Shown: positions 39,293-48,580, counted from the stretch's first letter. The stretch: 55,059 bases of DNA from Desmonostoc geniculatum HA4340-LM1 (GCA_019359545.1 JAHHHB010000039.1:1-55059), one strand, 5' to 3'. Made by a program: numbers and translations. The notes: a model not told the origin generated them from the sequence alone.

Positions 39293-40467
39293 TCAATTTC
39301 CTCAAAAATTGGCAGCACTAACAGGTCTAGAGGTTTGTTGTATCAAGTCCGGTTAATTACTTATAAATGAAAACTTTCTGGTTTTGGTGTCTCCCTTAAG
39401 TTCTGTATCCTTCTCTTGAGGGAGACGCTCCGCAAACGGGATAGTACAGCCATCATTGTTACTCCCAAAGGAGAACCTGCTCTTTAGCCCTAGCTCAAAC
39501 TTCTCTTTGCACGGCAGTTGCTATTCTTAGGGTTCTCCGTTGGCACAGTCTCCCCTAGTGAAGGAGTAAAAGTCGGGGAACCCGCTGTTAGCATCTGCCT
39601 CGTCTTTGCATCAGTCTTCATTGTCAGTGTTAATTCCGTTCGATATTATACCTTTTTCTCCTGTAAGTCTTAAAAGACGCTACTGGTAATAACAATCGTC
39701 AACCTGAGCTTCCAAGTTAAAGATCTGTTGGCACTCTTAAGAGTATTCACACGTTTGATTATTCCAGAACTGCTGCATATTCATATTGTTTAAGCAATTA
39801 AATCAACCGTCCGTGGTTGATTTGTAATGCAATACTCTCAGTAAAGAGAGTTCTGAGTTGAAAGTACTAAATCCTGAGTGAGCTTTTAACTCAGGATGCT
39901 TGATTTGATAGTAACCTACTGAAGTCGTTAAGAAAAATAAACTACTTCTATTTTCCATTCCCCAGATTTATCCTTAGGGTTATATCCAGCAACACCAGTT
40001 GCTGGCTTGCCTGAAGTTACCCCAGCCTACGGCAAGCTGCGTTTTGGCTTTGCGCGTTTGTGGGCGTCTATAAGGCAGTTGGTAAAGAGCGGGTTCTCCA
40101 AAAGAGTACAACTCTACAAGAGTAGCGCACTAGCTCTTGGGGACTACTCTGGATTAGACATTCAGCAGTTGTTTAAAAAGCATGGAGTTAGAGAAGCTAA
40201 CCGAGCTTGCTGTTAGTTACTGATTCACGAGGTAGCTATAGAGAGAGTGTGTGTTCTTTAATCTGCCTCAGTTTGTCTGGGATAAAATCCTAGAAGTTGC
40301 ACTCTAATATCTTTGCTTTCGCCCCCTGAATGCGAGGGTAGTGAACCAGCTAATTCAATGCAGCGCCAGAAAATTTCTCTTCATCCCATTCTAACGCAAC
40401 CTTGCTAAAAATCAATTCCTATGATGTTCTATCATATGACAACTACTAGCAAGCTGTCATACAGGGA
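39293..40467. other. 1.2-kb non-coding region upstream of rne
   Basis: No credible protein gene is present. The part nearest rne (39293-39660) is GC-richer and would be the 5' leader of the rne mRNA. A stem ATCCTGAGT / ACTCAGGAT sits at 39871-39897. Positions 39986-40220 are highly structured and are treated separately. Further hairpin-free AT-rich DNA leads to the end of the radical SAM gene at 40468. Confidence 0.5.
39986..40220. ncRNA. Candidate structured RNA, unidentified
   Basis: Adjacent stems occur at CCAGCAAC/GTTGCTGG (39986-40005), CTTGCC/GGCAAG (40006-40036) and AGAGT/ACTCT with CCAAAAGAG/CTCTTGG (40098-40140). The block is GC-richer than the flanks. An ORF across it (40007-40216) lacks protein character. 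The identity and strand are unresolved; an orphan IscB-type guide RNA (HEARO) is one hypothesis. Confidence 0.3.
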
Positions 40468-43203
40468 TTATACCCCTAAAACTAGGCGATTGCGGTGGAT
40501 ATGTAGAATTTGAAATTGTACATTGGCTACTGCCTCTAGCATAAACACGATTTGTTCGGGACGCAAGAGCCAACCATCTTGGCGATAACTACCTAAATAA
40601 CGAATAACAGATATAGATTCTGCTGTGTTATTGTGGTTTTCTAGCAATTCCAATTCAAATAAGCGATCGCGCAGATTTATTAACTGGCTCTTGCCTGACT
40701 TGGTTGTTTGCTCGTACCAAAGTTCGTCTTTAGCTTTGATGGTATCAATCCAGTTTTGCCATTGTGCAGGCGTCACTTCTTTTGGTGCTGCCACATTTAT
40801 CAAATACTCTGCGGACTCCAACAGTTGGCTAGCTGCTTTCGCTTTTAAATCGATTTCCACCACATCATATATAGGTATGTCTGTGGGCATTTCCCGAAAT
40901 AGTTGCTCTTTAAAAGTATCGACTGACATGGATGCTGTTAACTCAAAATCCGCAATTTCACCACTGCTAGTAGCCCCTAAAGCCAAAGCAGTAGCTAGAG
41001 AAATTCGCGGCATTGGATGAAAACCACCAGTGAAAGCAATTGGCAAGCCTGCTCGTCGCACAACCCGGTCAAACAAACGGATTAAATCCAGATGGCTCAC
41101 TAAAGCCATGTTACCTTGTTTACCAAACCAAACTCGTATTCGTTGTGTCTTAGCAGTGTTGGGGACAAACTCACCAGCGAATTTTGGTACAGCAGGTGGT
41201 TCAATGACGATATTGTGCCCAAAGTCGATGCCACAAACCCCACAGTGAGAACAACCTTCAAAAGAGCAGTCGGGTACAATTGCAGATGCTAGAGCGCGTT
41301 CCAAGTCTTCTTTGAGCCACTTTTTATCAATCCCGGTATCTATATGATCCCAGGGTAGAGGAGTATCGAGGGAGTGAGTAGAGACGCGATTAATCGCGTC
41401 TGTACAAAGTGGGGAGTGGGGAGTTAGGAATTCTCCGCTCTGCTCCTCTTTTTGGAAGAGATTCCATTCGCCGTTTTCGATTTGGCGGTATTTCCAGTCT
41501 AGACCGGCTTGGGCGATCGCATCTCCCCAAGCAGCAAAAGCTCGATCTAAATTGTCATACCAAGAATCCATACCTGCACCCAATTCCCAGGCGCGGCGTA
41601 CTACTTTCCCCAAAGTGCGATCGCCTCGTCCAATAAAATCTTCCATTGCCGAAATCCGGACATCGGTAAAATTTGCCTTTGCTCCCTTGATCCGGCGGAA
41701 TTCTTGGCGCAGCAGGTTTTGTTTGCGCCGAAATTCACTGGTAGAAACTGAGTGCCACTGAAATGGGGTATGCGGCTTCGGGGTAAAGTTAGAAATTGTC
41801 AAATTAAAGTTTAAGGATTTTCTGCCTTTGCCCCGACATTCCCGCTGTAACCAACTTACTGTTTCGGCAATACCCAAGACATCAGCATCTGTCTCACCTG
41901 GCAAGCCAATCATAAAATATAGCTTAATTTTATCCCAGCCTTGCTCCCAAGCGGTTTTTACTCCCCGCAACAGTTCTTCATTGGTCAAACCTTTATTCAC
42001 GATGTCTCGCATCCGCTGAGTTCCGGCTTCTGGAGCAAAGGTCAGTCCACCTTGTCGCGTACCTCCAAGGATATTAGCAATATTTTCGTCAAATCTGTCT
42101 ACCCGTTGACTGGGTAGAGTCAGAGAAATATTGTCATTTTTTAAGCGATTTTTAATTTCCATCCCCACCGCTGGTAAGGATAAATAATCAGAACAACTTA
42201 AGGAAAGCAAGGAAAACTCGTTGTAACCGGTTGCCCGCATACCCTGTTCAATCGCTTCGACCACTTTATCCGGTTCTACATCCCGTGCTGGTCTGGTTAG
42301 CATTCCTGGTTGACAGAAGCGACAACCACGAGTGCAGCCACGCCGAATTTCAATGGTTAAGCGGTCATGTACGGTTTCTACGTAGGGAACTAGCCCAATG
42401 GAATATGCTGGTATCGGGGTTGCAACTCTTCGCAGAATGCGTTTTGGCACGTCTGGGCGCAGGGGATGAACTGAGCCATCGTCTGCCATGTCGTAGAACT
42501 GCGGGACATATACCCCTGGTATCTGTGCCAAGTCTAGTAACAAATCTTCCCGACTCAGACCTGCTTGTTTGCCTTCTTCCAACACCAAACCAATTTCTGG
42601 CAGTAATTCTTCTCCATCTCCAAGGGCGAAAAAGTCGAAGAAGTCAGCGTAAGGCTCAGGATTTGATGTCGCTGTCTGTCCTCCAGCAAAAATCAACGGG
42701 TAAGAGGGGGATGGGGGGATGGGGGGATGGGGAGACGCGGTGATATTTTCTTTATTCTTTGCGTCCCCGTGTCCCCGTGTCTCCGTGTCTTTGCCTCTTC
42801 TCTCCCGCCACGTCAGGGGAATTCCCGCTAAATCCAACATTTCTAGGATATTAGTTGCACCCAGTTCGTAACTGAGGCTGAACCCTAAAATGTCGAATTC
42901 TGTGAGCGATCGTTTTGACTCTACTGCAAACAACGGCGTATTAGTTTGCCGTAGTTTGGCTGATAGATCTTGTCCTGGCAAGTAGGCGCGATCGCACAAT
43001 TGGCTCTTTTGGGCATTCAAAATGTTATATAAAATGATATGCCCTAAATTCGATGCACCGACTTCATACACCTCTGGGTAGGTTAAGACCCAGCGTATTG
43101 TTGTCGTCTCCCAAGGTTTGTGTACTGCTAAACGCTCGTTACCCAAGTAACGCCCTGGTTTTAAAATATCTGATGTGATTAATTTTTCAACTGCAACAGC
43201 CAC
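40468..43203 (-). CDS. Radical SAM protein fused to a DUF2344 domain (TIGR03960 type)
   Basis: The protein has 911 residues. The N-terminal part resembles a B12-binding-like fold (RWVLTYPEVYEVGASNLGH). A radical SAM core follows, with the cluster motif GCTRGCRFCQPGM (C-x3-C-x2-C). The C-terminal ~230 residues are the DUF2344 radical-SAM-linked domain (RIRVWFGKQGNMALVSHLDLIRLFDR). In many bacteria these two parts are separate genes. The family has no proven substrate; an RNA-modification role is sometimes suspected. Two low-complexity stretches, residues ~136-168 and ~584-619, are translated dispersed repeats inserted in frame. Confidence 0.9.
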   Translation of the reverse strand: MAVAVEKLITSDILKPGRYLGNERLAVHKPWETTTIRWVLTYPEVYEVGASNLGHIILYNILNAQKSQLCDRAYLPGQDLSAKLRQTNTPLFAVESKRSLTEFDILGFSLSYELGATNILEMLDLAGIPLTWRERRGKDTETRGHGDAKNKENITASPHPPIPPSPSYPLIFAGGQTATSNPEPYADFFDFFALGDGEELLPEIGLVLEEGKQAGLSREDLLLDLAQIPGVYVPQFYDMADDGSVHPLRPDVPKRILRRVATPIPAYSIGLVPYVETVHDRLTIEIRRGCTRGCRFCQPGMLTRPARDVEPDKVVEAIEQGMRATGYNEFSLLSLSCSDYLSLPAVGMEIKNRLKNDNISLTLPSQRVDRFDENIANILGGTRQGGLTFAPEAGTQRMRDIVNKGLTNEELLRGVKTAWEQGWDKIKLYFMIGLPGETDADVLGIAETVSWLQRECRGKGRKSLNFNLTISNFTPKPHTPFQWHSVSTSEFRRKQNLLRQEFRRIKGAKANFTDVRISAMEDFIGRGDRTLGKVVRRAWELGAGMDSWYDNLDRAFAAWGDAIAQAGLDWKYRQIENGEWNLFQKEEQSGEFLTPHSPLCTDAINRVSTHSLDTPLPWDHIDTGIDKKWLKEDLERALASAIVPDCSFEGCSHCGVCGIDFGHNIVIEPPAVPKFAGEFVPNTAKTQRIRVWFGKQGNMALVSHLDLIRLFDRVVRRAGLPIAFTGGFHPMPRISLATALALGATSSGEIADFELTASMSVDTFKEQLFREMPTDIPIYDVVEIDLKAKAASQLLESAEYLINVAAPKEVTPAQWQNWIDTIKAKDELWYEQTTKSGKSQLINLRDRLFELELLENHNNTAESISVIRYLGSYRQDGWLLRPEQIVFMLEAVANVQFQILHIHRNRLVLGV
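41376..41432. repeat. GACGCGATTAATCGCGTC palindrome within a coding gene
   Basis: A perfect 18-bp palindrome (about 41383-41400) is followed by GTGGGGAGTGGGGAG repeats. The whole block is read through in frame by the radical SAM/DUF2344 gene. The CGATTAATCG core recurs in the rpsL-rpsG spacer. Confidence 0.7.
42697..42798. repeat. Translated octamer repeats within a coding gene
   Basis: GGGGGATG-type units and CCCCGTGT/CTCCGTGT units lie inside the radical SAM/DUF2344 frame. They encode a charged, Pro-rich insert (GKDTETRGHGDAKNKEN, then PHPPIPPSPS) between two conserved blocks. Confidence 0.75.
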
Positions 43204-43362
43204 TATGCTATCTTCGAGCTACATTAATTACAGTTACTCAAATCTAACCTTAGCATTAAATCAGGTCTTCCAACAAAGTTTCTCGTTGCAGCTTATAACT
43301 CCTTTACATAAAGTCTGCTCCTTACCTGAACTTTGCTCGTTTTACATAATTTTTATATAAAT

Positions 43363-43692
43363 TTATGTTGCAGACAAGTCAGTTTGACTTTCTGAAATTT
43401 CAAAAACTCTATCGAGTTGCGTCAGTTCAAAAATAATTTGAACTGAGGGAGCAACATTGCAAAGTCGCAAACTCCTTTCTAAACTAACAGCTAGTTTGTG
43501 TGCAGATAACAATGCCATCAAACCTGCGCTGTCTAAAGAGTCTACTGCTGCTAGATCTACTACCAAAATCGAAATATGATTTTTTGCTAGCTCTGTAGTC
43601 ATATCTCGTTCAAATTCCAAGGCGTTTGCAGCATTCAAACAGCTTTGGGGTTGAATAACCGCAATTTTGGGATACTGAAGCACTGCTTGCAT
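43363..43692 (-). CDS. STAS domain protein (anti-sigma factor antagonist type)
   Basis: The protein has 109 residues and is a single STAS domain. It includes the conserved DSLDSAGLMALLSAHKLA helix, with the regulatory serine S55 expected to be phosphorylated by a partner kinase. Such proteins take part in partner-switching with anti-sigma factors or with signal-responsive PP2C phosphatases. No kinase or sigma gene lies beside it. Its promoter lies in the 470-bp region upstream (43693-44162), where no further gene is seen. Confidence 0.88.
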   Translation of the reverse strand: MQAVLQYPKIAVIQPQSCLNAANALEFERDMTTELAKNHISILVVDLAAVDSLDSAGLMALLSAHKLAVSLERSLRLCNVAPSVQIIFELTQLDRVFEISESQTDLSAT

Positions 43693-44162
43693 GGTTACAT
43701 CCTATAAGAGTTATTGAAGCGTCAAGGTAAGAATTATTTGAACATAAACTTTTTTTTGTTGCATCGACCATATGTCTTAGGTTTCTTTGCTGAATCTTTA
43801 TTGCTTTAGTATGTCTGTTTAAAGATTGTCATAATTCCAGTTTAAAGTGTGTTCATATATACTTTTTTTTTATCTCAGTTCAAAAACAATCAACATAGAC
43901 AGTGGTAAAGCAAAGAAATTATCCGTAACTTTCCTGAGGAAACTTGCCTAGTCCATAACTTAAGCTAATTTAGCCAAGCCTTAACGGTAAGTTAAATCCC
44001 ACACTTTACGGTTACTGTTGACATTGGGCAAAGTCTGAGAAAATTATTTATCTAACTAACTTAAATTGTGATCTAAATCACTAGTAAATTAGTATTTGAT
44101 CGCTTTTTATACTTAGATTTATCTGGAATAATTAATGTCAATATAGAGTTGGATTATGAGTT
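43693..44162. other. Divergent non-coding region upstream of the STAS gene
   Basis: AT-rich DNA with no ORF of note lies between the STAS gene (minus) and the 66-residue gene (plus). T-runs near 43750 and 43865 are the only visible feature. Confidence 0.45.
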
Positions 44163-44363
44163 ATGAGAACTAGGTACGCTATTCGCAAATTGGTAGAAAA
44201 AGCTCTTGATATTAAAAAACTAACTCCTGAGATCGAAAATGAAATCAACTCAGAACTAACGCAACTAGGTTACATTTCTGACGTGGATTACGAGGCTTTA
44301 GAATTATTAATGGCAGAGATGGATGCTGGTCGAATTCAGTTGGTTTCTAGCCTGGGATATTAA
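44163..44363 (+). CDS. Small acidic helical protein, hypothetical
   Basis: The protein has 66 residues, starting MRTRYAIRKLVEKALDIKK and ending RIQLVSSLGY. It is helical with a basic first third and an acidic remainder (YEALELLMAEMDAGR). Codon use and composition look coding. I believe related short proteins exist in other filamentous cyanobacteria, but I cannot name a family. The gene is monocistronic: 293 bp without features separate it from the aminotransferase. Confidence 0.65.
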   Translation: MRTRYAIRKLVEKALDIKKLTPEIENEINSELTQLGYISDVDYEALELLMAEMDAGRIQLVSSLGY

Positions 44364-44656
44364 TCCTAATTCTTTGGATATAGAGGTTAAGAGCTATACT
44401 AAGTGAATTTAATTAAGGCTGGAGCAATCATAGTTATAGCAGTTTCCGTGTTGGTAAGGAACAGAAAAAACAATTCACCATAGATGAAGATAATCCTTGT
44501 AGAGGCGTCCCTACCTGTGTACCTTATTCAAAGGCAGCGTGGGTAAAAATGGCCATATCATTAGTTTTTATTTTTCTATGAGATTGATTATTTAAATCCT
44601 AAGGTGGCGTAAACTGTGGTAATGACCATCTACATTGTGCATTCCTCATAATCGCC

Positions 44657-45832
44657 ATGCAGTTCGCTAAACGCCTAGAAAAAATTCCTCCCTATCTGTT
44701 TGCTGAAATTATCCACAAACAGAATGAACTCGTTGCTAAGGGAGTTGATATCATCAATATGGCTATTGGCGATCCAGATAAACCAACTCCTAATCATATT
44801 CTCCAGGTAATGCATGAGGCGATTGAGGATGCTTCGATGCACAATTATCCCCCTTACCAAGGTACGAAGGAATTCCGGGAGACAGCAGCTAAGTGGATGG
44901 AAAATCGGTTTGGGGTGATGGGGTTAAACCCTGATACAGAAATTGTTTCCTCAATTGGTTCTAAAGAAGCAATTCATAATACTTTCTTAGCGTTTGTGGA
45001 AGCAGGAGACTATACATTAATACCAGATCCTGGTTATCCTGTGTATCGGACTTCCACAATCTTTGCTGGTGGCGAGTTTTTTACTATGCCCCTGAAGGCA
45101 GAAAACGGTTTTTTGCCTGATTTGAGTAATATACCTGAAGAAGTAGCTCACAAGGCAAAACTGTTGTGGATTAATTATCCTAATAATCCTACTGGGGCAT
45201 TAGCAACATTAGAGTTTTTTGAAGAATTGGTAGCTTTTTGCAAGCAGTATGATATTATACTGTGCCACGATCACGCTTACTCAGAAATGGCATACGATGG
45301 CTACAAACCGCCTAGTGTGCTGCAAATTCCCGGTGCGAAAGATGTAGCGATCGAATTTCACAGTCTGTCCAAGTCGTACAATATGACGGGTTGGCGAGTG
45401 GGTTTTGTTGTTGGTAATCGTGTGGGCATTAAAGGCTTAGCCCAGGTAAAAACTAACGTTGATTCTGGAGTATTTAAGGCAATTCAACAAGCAGCGATCG
45501 CAGCTTATTCTAATACCACAGAGGCAGAACTCCAAGCCATCATGTCGGTTTACCAAAATCGTCGTGACATTATTGTTAGTGGACTGCAATCTCTCGGTTG
45601 GCCAATTCAGCCTCCTAAAGCTACCCTTTACGTCTGGACACCTGTTCCTCAAGGATATTCCTCGGCAGAATTTGTCAATTTGCTACTTGACAAATGTGGC
45701 ATCCTTGTTCCTCCTGGTAGTGGTTACGGTGCATTTGGAGAAGGCTTTATCCGAATTGCTTTAACTATCTCTGATGAACGATTGCGAGAAGGAATTCAAC
45801 GGATGAGAGATGCTGGTATTCGTTACGTGTGA
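44657..45832 (+). CDS. LL-diaminopimelate aminotransferase-like class I aminotransferase
   Basis: This PLP-dependent fold-type I aminotransferase has 391 residues. It starts MQFAKRLEKIPPYLFAEI. The PLP lysine is in FHSLSKSYNMTGWRVGF; other cofactor contacts are NYPNNPTG and HDHAYSEM. The nearest familiar family is the LL-diaminopimelate aminotransferase group (lysine and peptidoglycan precursor synthesis) of the DapC/aspartate-aminotransferase-like subtype, distinct from the main cyanobacterial DapL, which begins differently. Substrate specificity cannot be fixed from sequence alone. Confidence 0.87.
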   Translation: MQFAKRLEKIPPYLFAEIIHKQNELVAKGVDIINMAIGDPDKPTPNHILQVMHEAIEDASMHNYPPYQGTKEFRETAAKWMENRFGVMGLNPDTEIVSSIGSKEAIHNTFLAFVEAGDYTLIPDPGYPVYRTSTIFAGGEFFTMPLKAENGFLPDLSNIPEEVAHKAKLLWINYPNNPTGALATLEFFEELVAFCKQYDIILCHDHAYSEMAYDGYKPPSVLQIPGAKDVAIEFHSLSKSYNMTGWRVGFVVGNRVGIKGLAQVKTNVDSGVFKAIQQAAIAAYSNTTEAELQAIMSVYQNRRDIIVSGLQSLGWPIQPPKATLYVWTPVPQGYSSAEFVNLLLDKCGILVPPGSGYGAFGEGFIRIALTISDERLREGIQRMRDAGIRYV

Positions 45833-45950
45833 CTGGGGACTGGGGAAGATGAGGGAGATGAGGGAGATGAGGGAGATGAGGGATAAGAATTAATAACCAA
45901 TGCCCCATGCCCCATGCCCAATCCCTAGTCCCCAATCCCCAGTCCCTCTT
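45833..45950. repeat. GAGGGAGAT and CCCCATG tandem repeats
   Basis: Four GAGGGAGAT units (about 45849-45884) are followed by CCCCATGCCCCATGCCCAATCCC and CCCCAATCCCCAGTCCC. The tract runs into the last codons of the minus-strand gene at 45925, which have been replaced by repeat sequence (GLGIGD end). Confidence 0.75.
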
Positions 45951-46290
45951 GATATGCTTGCCAAAGTTGGTGAATAAATTGATTGAGTTGCTGTTTGGCG
46001 GCTGAATCAAGCTCGGCTTTTGGTTGTTTTGCTAAAAGTTGGCTCAATAAGGTAATTACTTCTGTGTCTAAAGCTGGTTGAAATAAACCAGCAGGCCAAA
46101 GTAGGTCAGATGCATCGCGTAAATCGGTAATTAGCGGAGATTCTTCAATGAAGGTGACCATTAATAAAGGACGTACCCAGCACAACTGGCGAGAAACTAC
46201 AAATTGAATGACTTCTGCATATAGATTCCTCTCACCATGCTTTAAAGACACTATTTGTCCTGGTTGAAGAAAATCTAGGCTCATGTCCAT
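45925..46290 (-). CDS. Conserved hypothetical protein
   Basis: The protein has 121 residues, starting MDMSLDFLQPGQIVSLKHG. A beta-rich first half (YAEVIQFVVSRQLCWVRPLLM) is followed by a helical second half ending QAYQEGLGIGD. I recognise it only as a cyanobacterial protein of unknown function. The final codons overlap a tandem repeat tract, so the native C-terminus may have been altered. An internal ATG (third codon) is an alternative start. It is convergent with the aminotransferase gene. Confidence 0.68.
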   Translation of the reverse strand: MDMSLDFLQPGQIVSLKHGERNLYAEVIQFVVSRQLCWVRPLLMVTFIEESPLITDLRDASDLLWPAGLFQPALDTEVITLLSQLLAKQPKAELDSAAKQQLNQFIHQLWQAYQEGLGIGD

Positions 46291-46538
46291 TATGAAAGCA
46301 GTTTGGGTAGCGACAAAAATTGTTTTGTAAGATTAGGGTAGCACTCTCACGCCAAGGATGTCTCAGAGATATGCCCTATCATTGCCTACGCAAAACTAAT
46401 AGGACTAATCCCCGACAGCAAAGGGTTTTCTTAGCATAGTATGTTGACAGAAATACTATAGAATAGGTAAATAACTGTTAAGCGATCGCTAGACAGAGGC
46501 TTTGTTGTAGTGAATTAACGATTAAAGAGCAAAGAGCA

Positions 46539-46820
46539 GTGTCAGTTGAAACCATTGAAAAGCGTTCTACGTCCCGCAAGCTCGCGCCTCGCTATCGCGT
46601 TTTGCTCCATAACGACGACTACAACCCTATGGAGTACGTGGTACAAGTACTAATAACTACTGTGCCGAGCCTTACCCAACCCCAGGCTGTTAGCATCATG
46701 ATGGAAGCCCATACTAATGGAATGGCTTTAGTCATTACTTGCGCTCAGGAACATGCTGAGTTCTATTGCGAAACATTGAAAAGTCACGGTTTAAGTAGCA
46801 CGATTGAACCTGATGAATAG
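46539..46820 (+). CDS. clpS: ATP-dependent Clp protease adaptor ClpS
   Basis: ClpS is the N-recognin that delivers N-degron substrates to the ClpC/ClpA chaperone. The protein has 93 residues. Key residues are seen in YRVLLHNDDYNPMEYVV (Asp/Asn substrate pocket), then MEAHTNGMA and the C-terminal ITCAQEHAEFYCETL helix. The start is GTG at 46539. The downstream protease gene is separated by a GTCATTG repeat. Confidence 0.95.
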   Translation: MSVETIEKRSTSRKLAPRYRVLLHNDDYNPMEYVVQVLITTVPSLTQPQAVSIMMEAHTNGMALVITCAQEHAEFYCETLKSHGLSSTIEPDE

Positions 46821-46850
46821 TCATTGGTCATTGGTCATTGGTCAATTGCG
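46821..46850 (+). repeat. GTCATTG heptamer repeat
   Basis: Three units of GTCATTG lie just after the clpS stop. They extend the open frame of the next gene upstream without being part of its conserved protein. Confidence 0.7.
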
Positions 46851-46868
46851 ATTGGTGACTTAATTGGT

Positions 46869-47699
46869 ATGAAAAAAAACCTTGTCCGTTTAGCCGAACG
46901 CCCTGCCCCTATTAGGCTGGGTTATTTTATTGGAATTTTGTTGCTGCTATGGTTACCCTTAGCTGCACCAATTTACTTACTAGTGAATGATTCAAATTTA
47001 GTAAGTATATTGACAATGGTATTGTTATATGCATTATTGATTATTCTCTTGAAGCTGTGGGGTAAGCGTGTCTATCAGCAGCCTCAAATTCTGCGGCATT
47101 ATGGCTTAGAATTCACACGGCAAAACGGTGTGGATTTAATGCGTGGTTTGGCTATGGGGATAATTAATACTTTGATACTTTTTGGGGTACAGGGTTTTTT
47201 GGGTTGGTTGGTGTGGCAACAACCAAAAGTTTTCTTGGTAAAAGTGATTTTAGAGGGTTTAATTGTCGCTTTGGGTATTGGTTTTGCTGAGGAATTATTA
47301 TTCCGAGGTTGGCTACTAGATGAATTACAACGAGACTACAGTCAGCCTGTGGCAATGTGGACAGATGCAATTACATTTGCAACATTGCATTTTATTAAAC
47401 CGTTGGCAGTAATTATTCAGACATTACCGCAATTTCCTGCTTTAGTATTGCTGGGGTTAACGCAGGTATGGGGAAAGCGCTGGCATAGAGGACGCTTAGG
47501 TTTTCCAATTGGTTTGCATGGTGGTTTAGTTTGGGGTTACTACATTATTAATGTGGGGAAATTAGTTAAATATTCTGGTGAAGTTCCTGATTGGGTGACT
47601 GGGGTAAATAATAATCCTTTACAAGGAGTGATGGGGGTATTGTTGATGAGTGTATTGGCGTTTTTGATATGGGGGCAATCTCGGCGATCGCCTGTCTAA
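46869..47699 (+). CDS. CPBP family intramembrane metalloprotease
   Basis: The protein has 276 residues from the ATG at 46869 (MKKNLVRLAERP). The in-frame codons back to 46824 are tandem-repeat DNA. It has several transmembrane helices. The CPBP (Abi) motifs are FAEELLFRGWLL (motif 1, EExxxR), FATLHF (motif 2, metal His) and LHGGLVWGYY (motif 3). It is expected to sit in the cytoplasmic or thylakoid membrane. CPBP proteins cleave prenylated or membrane proteins in other organisms; no substrate is known here. Confidence 0.9.
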   Translation: MKKNLVRLAERPAPIRLGYFIGILLLLWLPLAAPIYLLVNDSNLVSILTMVLLYALLIILLKLWGKRVYQQPQILRHYGLEFTRQNGVDLMRGLAMGIINTLILFGVQGFLGWLVWQQPKVFLVKVILEGLIVALGIGFAEELLFRGWLLDELQRDYSQPVAMWTDAITFATLHFIKPLAVIIQTLPQFPALVLLGLTQVWGKRWHRGRLGFPIGLHGGLVWGYYIINVGKLVKYSGEVPDWVTGVNNNPLQGVMGVLLMSVLAFLIWGQSRRSPV

Positions 47700-47746
47700 C
47701 AATATGAGCGTTGCCTTACAGAGAATAATCGGAAGTGCGTTCAAAA

Positions 47747-47890
47747 ATGTATCATTATTTTTCCACAGGGACTTATCCATTATCTTCCCTAATTATTTCT
47801 GTTTTTGGAAAATTTGAATCAATTATAGCTGAACAGCAGCAAGCACAAAGAATATTAGAATTTCAAAGGGACTACAACGGCAAATGCTAA
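47747..47890 (+). CDS. Short ORF related to the 78-residue protein downstream
   Basis: This is a 47-codon frame from ATG 47747 to TAA 47890. Its second half (AEQQQAQRILEF) matches the start of the protein at 48581 (KQQQAQRILEL); a 29-bp block (47832-47860 against 48606-48634) has one mismatch. It may be a truncated duplicate or a small leader ORF of the Uma2 gene, which starts 29 bp later. Its expression is unproven. Confidence 0.35.
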   Translation: MYHYFSTGTYPLSSLIISVFGKFESIIAEQQQAQRILEFQRDYNGKC

Positions 47891-47919
47891 ACTACATTTA
47901 TCAAGCTTGAGAAGCAATT

Positions 47920-48495
47920 ATGACTGCCCTAATTCTCAACTTAAGTCCTACCATTGAGCTAACAGATGACCAGTTCTTCCAACTCTGCCAAAATAATCGT
48001 GACCTCCGCCTTGAGCGCACAGCAGAGGGAGAACTGATTATTATGCCGCCAACTGGATGGGAAAGCGGAAATCGCAATTCAAAACTGACAGCCAGGGTAG
48101 AGTATTGGGCTGATGCTGATGGTACAGGGTTAGCTTTTGATTCTTCAACAGGTTTTAAGCTTCCCAATGGTGCTAACAGATCGCCTGATGCATCTTGGGT
48201 AAGTCGGAAAAGATTAGCAGCCCTCAACCCAGATCCGGCGAAGTTTTTACCAATGGCTCCTGATTTTGCCGTAGAGTTACGCTCTGCTAACGATAGCTTG
48301 AAGACTGTGCAACAAAAAATGCAAGAGTACATTGATAACGGTGTATGTCTAGGTTGGCTGATTGACCCCCAAAACCAGCGAGTCGAAATTTACCGCCCAG
48401 GTAAAGATGTCGAGGTTTTACAATCCCCCACTAGTTTGTCAGGAGAAGATGTACTACCTGGGTTTGTGCTGGATTTGGCACAGATTCTAAATTAA
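47920..48495 (+). CDS. Uma2 family endonuclease (DUF820)
   Basis: The protein has 191 residues and is a PD-(D/E)XK-type Uma2 protein, a family expanded to dozens of copies in Nostoc. Visible blocks are GELIIMPPTGWESGNRNS, the catalytic-type SPDASWVS (D90), DFAVELRS (E119) and GWLIDPQNQRVEIYRP. Nuclease activity is predicted from the fold. The role is unknown. It is followed by a small 78-residue gene (85 bp), which could be its partner. Confidence 0.9.
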   Translation: MTALILNLSPTIELTDDQFFQLCQNNRDLRLERTAEGELIIMPPTGWESGNRNSKLTARVEYWADADGTGLAFDSSTGFKLPNGANRSPDASWVSRKRLAALNPDPAKFLPMAPDFAVELRSANDSLKTVQQKMQEYIDNGVCLGWLIDPQNQRVEIYRPGKDVEVLQSPTSLSGEDVLPGFVLDLAQILN

Positions 48496-48580
48496 GCGAT
48501 CGCCTGACTAAAAAAGTGTTAATGCTCTATGCACACTCCAAAACGGGGAAGTAGTAACCTTCGGATGGGAAGAATAAAAA

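Noticed and set aside
40007..40216. 69-residue plus-strand ORF upstream of rne
   Set aside because: It runs across strong hairpins, has no ribosome-binding site and no recognisable family; a structured RNA explains the block better.
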